Below, one piece after another: positions 1 through 8,536 of a stretch of 33,505 bases of DNA. The DNA lies in contig JAFRJV010000069.1 in the NCBI GenBank assembly GCA_017432075.1, positions 1 through 33,505 on the forward strand. Direction: 5' to 3'. Position 1 is the stretch's first letter. The number at the start of each line of letters is the position of its first letter. Under the pieces are notes generated by a model that saw only the letters and a program-made list of their open reading frames with translations, made no database searches and was not told the origin of the DNA. Source of the stretch: Mogibacterium sp. (GTDB taxonomy: Bacteria; Bacillota; Clostridia; Peptostreptococcales; Anaerovoracaceae). The position numbers and the translations under genes were made by a program.

Positions 1-136
1 CGCAACCGATGTTCTCTGAACGCTGTGCCGGTTACTGTGACAGGTAGCTTTGTAAAGGCTTGAGCCGTATGATGGGAAACTATCATGTACGGTTCTTAGA
101 GGGGAAGGCGGCAGAAATGCCGCCGACCTACTCGAT
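1..136 (+). mobile_element. 3' end of a group II intron (domains V and VI), 5' part outside window
   Basis: Positions 62-95 form a 34-nt group II domain V: a GAGCCG start, a GTACGGTTC end and a GAAA tetraloop closed by GATGG/CTATC. Domain VI follows, with GGCGGCA (107-113) pairing TGCCGCC (118-124) across a GAAA loop and a candidate branch-point A at 130. The intron would end in AT (AY) at 136. The intron-encoded protein and the 5' half are outside the window. Downstream sequence continues in frame with the conjugation ATPase gene, so the intron sits inside that gene. Confidence 0.9.
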
Positions 137-1738
137 CAGCGTAAACAGAATATGAACAACAACTTCTCTGCTGTCGTCCCATACGACATGGAGCAACAGA
201 GGAAGGAGACGAAGGAGTTCCTTGACGATCTGACTACCAGAGACCAGAGGATGATGTTCGCGGTGCTGACTCTGGTTCATACGGCAGATACAAAAAAGCA
301 GCTCGATAACGATACTGAGGAAATACTCACTATCGTCAGAAAAAGACTCTGCCAGATGGCTGTCCTGAAGTATCAGCAACTGGACGGGCTCAAGACTGCA
401 CTGCCATTCGGTGTACGAAGGATAGATGCTTTCAGGACACTTACCACTGAGTCGCTCGCGGTATTTATGCCTTTCAGAGTGCAGGAGGTCTATGACAGTC
501 ACGGCATCTACTATGGCAACAACGTCATTTCCAAGAACATGATAATCGCTGACCGCAGACGGCTGATGAATGGAAATTCGTTCATTCTTGGCGTGCCGGG
601 CGGCGGAAAGTCGTTTACAGCGAAGAATGAGATAGTGAGTCTGATGCTCTCAAGCGATGCGGACATCATCATTATCGATCCTGAAAGCGAGTACGGCCCG
701 CTTGTGAGAGCGCTCGGCGGCAGCGTGATCAACATATCCGCCAATTCGCCGAATCACATCAACGCGATGGATATGTCGAGAGACTACGGAGAGACAGACC
801 CAATCATCGAGAAGTCGCAGTTCCTGCAGTCGCTCTGCGAGCAGATAGTAGCAGGGCACAAGTTCCAGAAAGGCCAGCAGTCCATCATTGACCGCTGCAC
901 GGAGAACGTGTACCGCTACTACAAGCAGGGCAACTATATGGGCACACCGCCTACACTGCAGGATTTCAGGGAAGAGCTGCTGAAGCAGCCAGAGCCTGAG
1001 GCACACTCGCTTGCGCTTGAGCTTGAGCTCTTCACAAGAGGTTCTCTCAACACCTTCGCGAAGCAGACCAACGTGGATACGAGCAATCGCCTGATCTGCT
1101 ATGACATCCTTGAGCTTGGTGAGCAGCTGAGAGCTATAGGCATGCTGGTAATACTCGATTCGATCTTAAACCGCATCACTCAGAACAGGCAGGCCGGAAA
1201 GCGCACATATATTTTCATAGATGAGATATATCTGCTGTTCATGCACGAGTACTCTGCGCAATTCCTCTACAAGCTGTGGAAGCGTGTCCGTAAGTACGGA
1301 GCTTTCTGTACCGGCATCACACAGAACGTTGCCGATCTGCTGCAGTCTTACACAGCGAGAACGATGCTTTCAAACTCTGAATTCATTGTGATGCTGAACC
1401 AGGCCGCGACGGACCGTATAGAGCTGGCGAAGCTTCTGAACATCTCAAATGAGCAGCTCTCATATATTACCAATGTGGATGCAGGCCACGGACTCCTGAA
1501 GGTAGGCTCAAATTTGGTGCCTTTCGAGAATAAGTTTCCGAAGGACACAAAGCTCTACGCATTGATGACGAGCAAATTCGGTGAGGGGTATTTTGCAGGC
1601 AATGCCGGTATGCTGGGAAGCCAGCCAGGCGAGCTGAGTGGAAATCATGACGAGCAAGAGATACTCAGGAAGATCCGCGAGGTATCGATGAACAATGCAG
1701 AATTCGACGCTATGGTGAAGCAGTATATGAGTCAATAG
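137..1738 (+). CDS. virB4: VirB4/TraE-type conjugation ATPase, 3' exon after group II intron
   Basis: This is the C-terminal ~530 residues of a type IV secretion ATPase of Tn1549/CTn-type conjugative elements. Such proteins power assembly of the mating channel and DNA transfer at the membrane. Counting from the first visible Met (152), the Walker A motif is GVPGGGKSF with Lys ~153 and the Walker B motif is YIFIDEIYLLF with Asp-Glu ~357-358. The motif AITQN is replaced by GITQN, followed by LLQSYTARTML and LSNSEFIVMLNQAA, which are typical of the family. The reading frame is open from 137 (five codons before Met), matching a group II intron ending at 136, so the Met at 152 is not the native start. 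The missing N-terminal half should lie upstream of the intron. Function depends on splicing. The downstream CHAP gene follows after 14 nt with a strong ribosome binding site, so the two are probably cotranscribed. Confidence 0.92.
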   Translation, partial: QRKQNMNNNFSAVVPYDMEQQRKETKEFLDDLTTRDQRMMFAVLTLVHTADTKKQLDNDTEEILTIVRKRLCQMAVLKYQQLDGLKTALPFGVRRIDAFRTLTTESLAVFMPFRVQEVYDSHGIYYGNNVISKNMIIADRRRLMNGNSFILGVPGGGKSFTAKNEIVSLMLSSDADIIIIDPESEYGPLVRALGGSVINISANSPNHINAMDMSRDYGETDPIIEKSQFLQSLCEQIVAGHKFQKGQQSIIDRCTENVYRYYKQGNYMGTPPTLQDFREELLKQPEPEAHSLALELELFTRGSLNTFAKQTNVDTSNRLICYDILELGEQLRAIGMLVILDSILNRITQNRQAGKRTYIFIDEIYLLFMHEYSAQFLYKLWKRVRKYGAFCTGITQNVADLLQSYTARTMLSNSEFIVMLNQAATDRIELAKLLNISNEQLSYITNVDAGHGLLKVGSNLVPFENKFPKDTKLYALMTSKFGEGYFAGNAGMLGSQPGELSGNHDEQEILRKIREVSMNNAEFDAMVKQYMSQ

Positions 1739-1752
1739 AAGGAGGGATGCAG

Positions 1753-3516
1753 GTGGCAGACATAAAAACAAGAGACGTTACCAGGGGGACCATAAAGACT
1801 CTGGACAGGGCTGCGAGTTCTATGCATCACCTGAAGGAAGAGACTATCAGGAGCAAGACGCTTGAAGTCGGAAGCAGAGCGGATAACGAATCTTCGGGAT
1901 CATATGCGCAGGATTCAGCAGAACACTATGCCGGGGACGGAACTGCATTTGCCATGCATGCCGGCACCGACATGATAATAAAGTCAAGAGAGCATATCGG
2001 CGGCAGTATCTCGGAGAACACCGATTCTGCTCTCCATAGCGGAGTTGAATCGCCAGAAATCGCCCATGGTCTGCCTGATACCAGCGAGCAGGTGCAGCGT
2101 GCATTCAAAGAACAGGGCGTGAAGAATATACTCGGTCGAAGAGAAAAAGCAAGAATGGCCGATGAGGAAGTGCTTCGGAATACTGAGCACGACAGGCTTA
2201 CCGGACAGATCAGAAGAACCTCTATTGAAAGGCGTGAAAAACAATCCCTTCACAGGACCGGCAGGATCGCCAAAAACCGCCAGAATGTGCACCAAAGCGC
2301 TGACCCGATCCAGCGAAGACGCAAGGAATATGCTATAAAGCGTATGACCGACAGGAAAGCATCTGTCGGTATCCTCGGAAGAATAATAGGAAGAGGCACT
2401 GCCGGAGCCGGACAGAACGTCAGGAAATCCGGACGTGCGCTCAGAGGGATCATTGAGGGTTCGAAAGTACTCTTCGGGAGCATATCTATCGGCGCTGCTG
2501 TGGCTATAGGGATAATAGTTGTGATGGTGTTCTTTGGTGCTGCAATGAACATGACTGAGGACGGCAACTATATAGCCGGAACCGGCGACACTGCCATAGT
2601 AGAGGTAGCAAGAGCACAGCTTGGCAATGTGGGCGGCGATAAGTTCTGGAAGTGGTATGGCTTCAAGAGCCATGTCCATTGGTGCGCATGCTTTGTCAGC
2701 TGGTGCGCTGATCAGTGCGGATATATAGATGCAGGAATATATCCGAAGTTCGCAGGAGTTGATACCGGAGCAAGCTGGTTCAAGTCACATCACCGATGGT
2801 CGGGGGGAGGGTATGCTCCTAATCCGGGTGATACTATCTTCTTCGACTTTGAACGAGACGGAGTCCTTGATCATGTCGGTCTGGTAGAGACCTGCGATGG
2901 CAAGACGATCACCACTATAGAAGGCAACTACAGCAATGCGTGCAAGAGAGCTTCATACAGAGTCGGTGATCCGCGTATAGCAGGATACGGTCTTATGATA
3001 AGACCTGCAGGTAACAAAGCCAGGCTCATAGCGCTCAAGGCAACGCAGCTGGCTTATCCTGATGCTCCGAGGGAAGCGAAATACCATGGCGGCAAACCGA
3101 CTGCTGCATATGCAGAAGCTCTAAAGCGTGCATATCCTAATCGCTCAGATTGGGGTAAGCCGTCAAAGGACGGAGCGAGCTGCGATGTGTTTGTGGGAAC
3201 ATGTATCGTTGACAGCGGCGTGGACAAAGGTTTCCCACGCGGTTATAGAGATCAGGCAGTAAGACTGGCCAAAAGGACAGATCTGTATGAATGTGTAGTA
3301 AGCACAACATCGCGAAACGTCAAGGAGAGCGAGCTCAAGGATGGTGATATATGCACTTGGGAGAAAGCATCCGGTACCGTGCATATATGGATCTATGCCG
3401 GCGGCAAGGCCAGACAAGCTGCGCATGACAAATGGTATCCGAGAACGACATCACCCGCGAGCAACCTGAAAATAAGCGGCAAAAAGGTGATCAGAGTTTA
3501 CAGAGTAAAAGAATGA
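1753..3516 (+). CDS. CHAP-domain conjugation protein (CD1108-like mobile element protein)
   Basis: A large conjugative-element protein that probably cuts peptidoglycan locally for the mating pore. The first ~235 residues are charged and low in complexity, probably cytoplasmic and interacting with the secretion machinery. One membrane segment follows at about residues 240-266 (GAAVAIGIIVVMVFFGAA). A CHAP amidase/endopeptidase domain comes next, with HWCACFVSW (Cys ~311) and DHVGLVE (His ~374). A second C-terminal NlpC/CHAP-like fold has GASCDVF (Cys ~477) and VHIWIYAGG (His ~544). Two hydrolase-like domains in tandem resemble Tn916 Orf14-type proteins, which pair lysozyme and NlpC domains. The GTG at 1753 is preferred over the ATG at 1747 because AAGGAGG at 1739-1745 leaves normal spacing only for the GTG, and the resulting start (ADIKTRD) is family-like. 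Confidence 0.85.
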   Translation: MADIKTRDVTRGTIKTLDRAASSMHHLKEETIRSKTLEVGSRADNESSGSYAQDSAEHYAGDGTAFAMHAGTDMIIKSREHIGGSISENTDSALHSGVESPEIAHGLPDTSEQVQRAFKEQGVKNILGRREKARMADEEVLRNTEHDRLTGQIRRTSIERREKQSLHRTGRIAKNRQNVHQSADPIQRRRKEYAIKRMTDRKASVGILGRIIGRGTAGAGQNVRKSGRALRGIIEGSKVLFGSISIGAAVAIGIIVVMVFFGAAMNMTEDGNYIAGTGDTAIVEVARAQLGNVGGDKFWKWYGFKSHVHWCACFVSWCADQCGYIDAGIYPKFAGVDTGASWFKSHHRWSGGGYAPNPGDTIFFDFERDGVLDHVGLVETCDGKTITTIEGNYSNACKRASYRVGDPRIAGYGLMIRPAGNKARLIALKATQLAYPDAPREAKYHGGKPTAAYAEALKRAYPNRSDWGKPSKDGASCDVFVGTCIVDSGVDKGFPRGYRDQAVRLAKRTDLYECVVSTTSRNVKESELKDGDICTWEKASGTVHIWIYAGGKARQAAHDKWYPRTTSPASNLKISGKKVIRVYRVKE

Positions 3517-3525
3517 TGCAGAAAA

Positions 3526-3594
3526 GCGAGCGGATAGGATGTGGTTGGCGCTCTCGATAGCGCATTATGGTTGTCCATCCGTATCCTGGCTCGC
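3526..3594 (+). terminator. large branched hairpin after the conjugation genes
   Basis: GCGAGC (3526-3531) pairs GCTCGC (3589-3594). GGATA (3532-3536) pairs TATCC (3582-3586), and GGAT (3537-3540) pairs ATCC (3577-3580). An inner hairpin GCGCT/AGCGC (3548-3552/3559-3563) sits at the tip. Only three T follow, so it is a weak intrinsic terminator at best; it may be a processing or transfer-related structure. The rest of 3517-3751 is AT-rich with no gene seen. Confidence 0.5.
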
Positions 3595-3751
3595 CTTTAC
3601 ATAAGATAGCACATTAAGGATATATTTTCATCTCCTCTGTTGGTTCGGTGAATTATTCTTCACATGCTGCCCAAAATACAAGAATGTACATATGCTACTA
3701 TTCGAAAATATTTAACAGGTACTTTCGAAGGCTCAAAGGAGGTGCGTGTAT

Positions 3752-4513
3752 ATGTCAGTCAAAGAGAGGCGCAAAGCATTAAAGCCACTGCCATCAGAAA
3801 ATGTGATCATAAAAAGACAGTCTGACGGACTAGATAGCGTCCTAAGGGAAGAAGAGATAATACCATCGATACGCAGCAGGCTGAGACACAATATACTTAC
3901 CATGCCTGCAGAGATACAAGAGGCGAGCGGCATCCTTATATACGGACGCAGGATTCGAAGTCTGGTATTCACAACAGACCTCGCGATCATCAAAAACTGT
4001 GATGCGGATGCGGTGTTCGCTGTATATCCTTTTACACCACAGCAATCCATAAGCGGACCAATAATAAGATCCGCGGCAGTCCCGGTATTCACAGGAGTCG
4101 GTGGCGGCATCACCACAGGGGTTCGCACTGTCAGTCTTGCCAAAGATGCAGAGAGCCAGGGGGCATTTGGTGTGGTGCTGAATGCTCCTACATCGAATCG
4201 CACTTTGCGAGCAGTATCGGTCGCTGTGGACATCCCTGTCGTGATCACAGTGACCGGTGACAAGGCCGATGTGAAAGACCGCCTTCGCCACGGAGCGTCT
4301 ATAATCAATGTTGCGGCAGGCGCAAGGACTCCCGAGATAGTCAGGCTGATAGAAAAGCAGTTTCCTGATGTACCGATCATCGCGTCAGGAGGAGGTACAC
4401 CTGAACAAATACGAGAGACTATTAGAGCAGGTGCCAACGCCATAACATATACACCACCATCGACCAAAGAACTCTTCGCAGAGACGATGGAGAAATACAG
4501 AGACATATATTGA
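3752..4513 (+). CDS. TIM-barrel protein of unknown function (often annotated hydrolase)
   Basis: A 253-residue protein of a Clostridia family usually labelled only hydrolase. It is recognisable by KALKPLPSENVI near the N-terminus, GIxIYGRRIRSLVFTTD, the glycine-rich VPVFTGVGGGITTG and the C-terminal GANAITYTPPS. The pattern of strands ending in VVLNAPTS, VVITVT, IINVAAG and IIASGGG suggests a TIM barrel with a phosphate-binding C-terminal half, as in NanE- or TrpF-like enzymes. The substrate is unknown. The start at 3752 is chosen because AAGGAGG (3736-3742) lies 9 nt upstream; the GTG at 3746 would be too close. It stands alone, with a terminator just downstream, between the conjugation genes and the restriction island. 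Confidence 0.7.
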   Translation: MSVKERRKALKPLPSENVIIKRQSDGLDSVLREEEIIPSIRSRLRHNILTMPAEIQEASGILIYGRRIRSLVFTTDLAIIKNCDADAVFAVYPFTPQQSISGPIIRSAAVPVFTGVGGGITTGVRTVSLAKDAESQGAFGVVLNAPTSNRTLRAVSVAVDIPVVITVTGDKADVKDRLRHGASIINVAAGARTPEIVRLIEKQFPDVPIIASGGGTPEQIRETIRAGANAITYTPPSTKELFAETMEKYRDIY

Positions 4514-4518
4514 ACTAT

Positions 4519-4543
4519 CGGCACTGCAAGGTGCCGTTTATTT
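4519..4543 (+). terminator. rho-independent terminator of the TIM-barrel gene
   Basis: CGGCAC (4519-4524) and GTGCCG (4531-4536) form a 6-bp stem around a 6-nt loop, followed by TTTATTTT. The remaining sequence to 4656 is AT-rich with no gene seen. Confidence 0.8.
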
Positions 4544-4656
4544 TGCGGATTTGTGGATTCAACGGACTAGCTTTCAGTATGCTTATAATCAAAACTGGTA
4601 ATTGTCCCGATATTCAGCCATTGCAAGGCTTGCGAGTTTTTGTTCTTTATGTTGAA

Positions 4657-4686
4657 TTGACAGTTTTGTATAATTATTACTGTAAT
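4657..4686 (+). promoter_or_regulatory. probable sigma-A promoter of the hsd operon
   Basis: A perfect TTGACA (4657-4662) lies 18 nt before TGTAAT (4681-4686), 36 nt upstream of the hsdM start. A second -10-like TATAAT at 4669-4674 has no well-placed -35. Prediction only. Confidence 0.55.
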
Positions 4687-4722
4687 TAAGCGTAAGTGTT
4701 ATGTATGGTGTGAGGGAACATA

Positions 4723-7278
4723 ATGAACAAACAACAGCTTGCTGCTAAGATATGGGAATCCGCAAATAAAATGCGCTCAAAAATTGAAGCCAACGAGTAT
4801 AAAGACTATATTCTTGGCTTCATTTTCTATAAATTCCTTTCGGATAAAGAAGTGAAGTATCTGAGGGAATTAGGATATACCGATGATGATATTGACACTG
4901 TGACTGAAGATGATCCAGAGATTGTAGAAAATGTGCAGAAGAATATAGGCTATTTCATTTCCTACGGCAATCTCTTTTCAACCTGGCTTGCGATGGGTAG
5001 TGACTTCAATGTTGCAAACGTGCGCGATGGCCTCTCTGCCTTCAGCCGCTTGATAAATTCCTCCCACAAAAAGGTATTTAATGGGGTATTTGACACATTG
5101 CAGACAGGATTATCCAAACTGGGCGATAGTTCAAATTCACAAACAAAGGCTATCAGTGACCTGCTGCAACTCATTAAAGATATACCTATGGATGGCAAAC
5201 AGGACTATGACGTCCTTGGCTTTATCTATGAGTATCTTATATCTAACTTTGCTGCGAATGCCGGTAAGAAGGCTGGCGAATTCTATACGCCGCATGAAGT
5301 ATCTCTGCTGATGTCAGAGATCGTTGCAGATCATCTAAAAGACAGATCAGAAATCAAAATATACGACCCAACATCAGGATCTGGTTCATTACTAATTAAC
5401 ATTGGTAAGGCTGTTGCCAAACATATGGGCGACAGCGATAAAATCAAATACTACGCACAGGAACTAAAGGAGAACACATACAATCTGACGAGAATGAATC
5501 TCGTCATGAGAGGAATTCTTCCAGATAACATAGTGACCAGAAATGGAGATACACTTGAAGAAGACTGGCCGTACTTTGATGAGAGTGATCCCATTGGAAC
5601 CTATGAACCTCTGTATGTGGATGCTGTAGTTTCCAATCCTCCGTATTCTCAGAACTGGAACCCTACAGATAAGGAAGCAGATCCAAGATATGCTCGCTTT
5701 GGGCTGGCTCCAAAGGGAAAAGCCGATTACGCCTTCCTTCTCCATGATCTTTTCCATATCAAGAGTGATGGCATCATGACAATTGTTCTTCCACATGGCG
5801 TTCTTTTCAGAGGCGGTGAGGAAGGTGAAATTCGCAAGAACTTGATTGAGAATAACCATATAGATGCAGTAATCGGATTGCCTGCAAATATATTCTTTGG
5901 AACAGGCATCCCGACAATCATCATGGTACTGAAGCAGAAGCGCGAACGCACAGATGTCCTGATAGTTGATGCTTCCAAGGGGTTTGAGAAGGTCGGCAAG
6001 AATAACAAGCTCAGGGCGTCCGATATCAAGAAAATCACTGATGTTGTGACTGGACGCCTTGATGTGGCAAAGTTCTCTCGCGTTGTTTCTCGTGATGAGA
6101 TCCGTGCAAATGACTATAACTTGAATATTCCTCGATACGTTGACTCATCCGAGAAACCAGAAAGCTGGGATATTTACGCATCCATGTTTGGCGGCATACC
6201 AGCCAAGGAGATTGCTGATCTTGATCCATATTGGGCTGCATTCCCAGACCTTAAGGAAGCGCTGTTTACATGGAGTAACGAATCTTATGCCAATCTAAAG
6301 ACAGGCGATATTAAGGAGGCAATCTTCGAGCATCCGAATGTAAAGACATTTATCCAAAAGTATATCTCTGCATTTGATGGCTTTGATGGATATCTTAGGC
6401 AGGAACTGATGCAGGCTATGACCGGTGTTAACATCTCTAAGGAAGAAAGTGTGTTAAGCGATGACATCTTCCGGAGACTGTCTGAAATACCACTGGTGAA
6501 TGCTTATGAAGCTTATCAGATCCTGGATAATGACTGGAGTAAAATTGCTGTTGATCTTGAAATCATCCAAACAGAAGGCTTTGAAGCAACAAAACAGGTC
6601 GATCCGAATATGATCATCAAAAAGAAGGATGGTAAGGATCAGGAAGTACAGGACGGGTGGGTGGGCCACGTCCTTCCGTTTGAACTTGTTCAAACCATGC
6701 TTCTTGTAGACAATCTGGATGCTTTGAAGGCTGATGAAGACCGCCTTGCTGAAATCACAACGGGATATGAGGAAGCGTTGGATTCACTGTCTGAAGAAGA
6801 AAAGGAGAAAGAATTTGTCAATGATGACAAAACAGGCTTTGTTTGGGCTGAAGTCAAGAAAGCTATAAAGGCAAAGGAGCTTGATACTGATGTACTGACT
6901 GTGCTCAAAAAGGCTTATGCAGATAACGAAGAAGAAAAAAATCTAAAGAAGCAAATTAAAACCAAATCCGCTGATCTTCATATGGCAACAAAGGCCGTTA
7001 TTGAAGGACTTTCTGATGAACAGGTTTATGATTTACTCCATGAAAAATGGATTGTTCCACTGGTAGATGGACTCTCTAAGCTGCCAGATAGTATCATCGC
7101 TGATTTCACCGCTACTCTTGAAAAACTGGCATCTAAATACAGCACGACACTTTCAGAGGTTGAAGACCAGATCAAAGATACAGAAAAAGAACTATCTGAA
7201 ATGATGGACATGCTTACTGGCGATGAATTTGATATGCATGGACTTGCTGAACTGAAGAAGATGCTTGGAGGTATGTAA
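4723..7278 (+). CDS. hsdM: type I restriction-modification system methyltransferase subunit
   Basis: The modification subunit. With HsdS it forms an adenine methyltransferase using S-adenosylmethionine, and with HsdR the full restriction enzyme. The N-terminal HsdM helical domain (about 5-150) is followed by GEFYTPHEVSLLM, the SAM-binding motif I DPTSGSGSLL (Asp 215) and the catalytic motif IV NPPY (305-308). The GVLFRGGEEGEIR block after it is typical. At 851 residues it is much longer than classical ~500-residue HsdM. The extra C-terminal ~300 residues are charged and coiled-coil rich, as in a subgroup of Firmicutes HsdM proteins. It is the first gene of hsdM-hsdS-hsdR, with AGGGA upstream of its ATG and a promoter at 4657-4686. 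Its AT-richer codons differ from the flanking genes. Confidence 0.96.
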   Translation: MNKQQLAAKIWESANKMRSKIEANEYKDYILGFIFYKFLSDKEVKYLRELGYTDDDIDTVTEDDPEIVENVQKNIGYFISYGNLFSTWLAMGSDFNVANVRDGLSAFSRLINSSHKKVFNGVFDTLQTGLSKLGDSSNSQTKAISDLLQLIKDIPMDGKQDYDVLGFIYEYLISNFAANAGKKAGEFYTPHEVSLLMSEIVADHLKDRSEIKIYDPTSGSGSLLINIGKAVAKHMGDSDKIKYYAQELKENTYNLTRMNLVMRGILPDNIVTRNGDTLEEDWPYFDESDPIGTYEPLYVDAVVSNPPYSQNWNPTDKEADPRYARFGLAPKGKADYAFLLHDLFHIKSDGIMTIVLPHGVLFRGGEEGEIRKNLIENNHIDAVIGLPANIFFGTGIPTIIMVLKQKRERTDVLIVDASKGFEKVGKNNKLRASDIKKITDVVTGRLDVAKFSRVVSRDEIRANDYNLNIPRYVDSSEKPESWDIYASMFGGIPAKEIADLDPYWAAFPDLKEALFTWSNESYANLKTGDIKEAIFEHPNVKTFIQKYISAFDGFDGYLRQELMQAMTGVNISKEESVLSDDIFRRLSEIPLVNAYEAYQILDNDWSKIAVDLEIIQTEGFEATKQVDPNMIIKKKDGKDQEVQDGWVGHVLPFELVQTMLLVDNLDALKADEDRLAEITTGYEEALDSLSEEEKEKEFVNDDKTGFVWAEVKKAIKAKELDTDVLTVLKKAYADNEEEKNLKKQIKTKSADLHMATKAVIEGLSDEQVYDLLHEKWIVPLVDGLSKLPDSIIADFTATLEKLASKYSTTLSEVEDQIKDTEKELSEMMDMLTGDEFDMHGLAELKKMLGGM

Positions 7279-7279
7279 A

Positions 7280-8515
7280 ATGGGGAAAAATGAAAAAACT
7301 CCAGCCATACGCTTCCAAGGATTCACTAATGCTTGGGAACAGCGTAAGTTATCCAGCATCGTTGATCGTGTCACCAGAAAGAACACTGGCTTGGAATCCA
7401 CATTGCCGCTGACAATCTCGGCACAGTATGGCCTTGTAGATCAGGTCACTTACTTCAACAATCGTGTTGCGAGCCAGAACATTAGTAATTACTACCTTGT
7501 GAAGAATGGTGAGTTTGCTTATAACAAAAGCTCTTCTGATGGTTATCCATTTGGTACCGTAAAACGCTTAGACCTTTATAAAATGGGCGCTTTATCGACA
7601 TTGTATATCGTATTTGCACTCAAAGATCTCAGTGTGGACAGCGATTTCCTGGCATGCTACTACGATACAGATAACTGGCATAAGCAGGTTTCTGAGCGAG
7701 CTGCAGAAGGCGCAAGGAACCATGGCCTGTTGAATATTTCAGCCGAAGATTTCTTGGATACAGACCTTATGATTCCGCAAGACATTCGAGAGCAAGTGCT
7801 TATCGGGGAATACTTGAAGAAACTAGACAACCTTATCACCCTTCATCAGCGTAAGTATGACAAGTTGATAAATGTGAAAAAGTCCATGCTGGAAAAACTG
7901 TTCCCTCGAGATGGAGCTGATGTTCCAGAAATTCGTTTTGCAGGTTTTACTGACCCTTGGGAACAGTGTAAGTGGTCAGATACAGTTGATATTTCAACAG
8001 ACATGGTTGATCCTAAAACTGGTCTTTATGATGAACTGCCTCATGTCGCACCGGGTAATATAGAGTCATTTACTGGTCGATTATATGATAACGTGAAGCT
8101 CGTTAAGGATGAAAACCTTATAAGCGGAAAGTTCAGATTCAGCGCTGGAGATATTATTTACGGGAAGATAAATCCACAGCTCGGCAAGTACGTATTTGCA
8201 ACTTTTTCAGGGCTCACGAGTGCAGACGCGTATGTATTAAATGCTAAAAACGGTGTAGATCAGAAATTCTTATACGCGGTTCTCCAAACGCAAGATTTCT
8301 TCAATTATTCAGTATCAGTATCAAAGCGATCTGGTATGCCGAAGATAAACCGTGACGAGCTAAACGCTTATTCGTTTACAGCTCCGTCAGCCGCAGAACA
8401 GGCTAAAATAGGAGCGTTCCTGCTTGACATTGACCACCTTATCACCCTTCATCAGCGTAAGCTGGAAAAACTTAAAAATATCAAGAAGTCTATGCTCGAG
8501 AAGATGTTTGTTTAA
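7280..8515 (+). CDS. hsdS: type I restriction specificity subunit, expressed copy
   Basis: It gives DNA sequence specificity to the methylase and restriction complexes. Two target-recognition domains (about residues 22-165 and 230-370) are separated and followed by helical conserved regions. Each recognition domain begins at WEQ(R/C)K and ends before (L/I)D(N/H)LITLHQRK and the coiled coil KSMLEKLF / KSMLEKMF. The start at 7280 has GGAGG at 7267-7271 with normal spacing and lies 1 nt after the hsdM stop; a TTG at 7265 overlapping hsdM is rejected. This copy is in the main operon and so is the one most likely expressed. It shares the DNA repeats that allow exchange with the downstream cassettes. 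Confidence 0.95.
   Translation: MGKNEKTPAIRFQGFTNAWEQRKLSSIVDRVTRKNTGLESTLPLTISAQYGLVDQVTYFNNRVASQNISNYYLVKNGEFAYNKSSSDGYPFGTVKRLDLYKMGALSTLYIVFALKDLSVDSDFLACYYDTDNWHKQVSERAAEGARNHGLLNISAEDFLDTDLMIPQDIREQVLIGEYLKKLDNLITLHQRKYDKLINVKKSMLEKLFPRDGADVPEIRFAGFTDPWEQCKWSDTVDISTDMVDPKTGLYDELPHVAPGNIESFTGRLYDNVKLVKDENLISGKFRFSAGDIIYGKINPQLGKYVFATFSGLTSADAYVLNAKNGVDQKFLYAVLQTQDFFNYSVSVSKRSGMPKINRDELNAYSFTAPSAAEQAKIGAFLLDIDHLITLHQRKLEKLKNIKKSMLEKMFV
7334..7348 (+). repeat. hsdS 5' repeat, copy 1 (forward)
   Basis: The 15-mer TGGGAACAGCGTAAG encodes the WEQRK boundary before a recognition domain. Exact copies are at 11769-11783 and 12324-12338, an inverted exact copy is at 14326-14340, and a one-mismatch copy is at 7958-7972. 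Confidence 0.9.
7826..7851 (+). repeat. hsdS 3' repeat, copy 1 (forward)
   Basis: A 26-bp repeat with core CTTATCACCCTTCATCAGCG, encoding DNLITLHQR after the first recognition domain. It is identical at 12807-12832 and inverted at 13826-13851. One-mismatch copies are at 8432-8457 and 12252-12277. Confidence 0.9.
7958..7972 (+). repeat. hsdS 5' repeat, copy 2 (variant, forward)
   Basis: It differs from the 15-mer by one base (CAGTG for CAGCG, giving WEQCK). It marks the second recognition domain of the first hsdS. Confidence 0.8.
8432..8457 (+). repeat. hsdS 3' repeat, copy 2 (forward, one mismatch)
   Basis: The same 26-bp unit with one base change, after the second recognition domain of the first hsdS. 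Confidence 0.85.
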
Positions 8516-8536
8516 GTGGGAAAGGACTTAGCAACT

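Noticed and set aside
128-502. Antisense frames overlapping virB4 and the other main genes
   Set aside because: They are mirror frames of strongly conserved genes with no family features or ribosome binding sites.
7265-7279. Earlier TTG start for the first hsdS, overlapping hsdM
   Set aside because: The GGAGG that would serve it lies at the TTG itself; it is correctly spaced only for the ATG at 7280.
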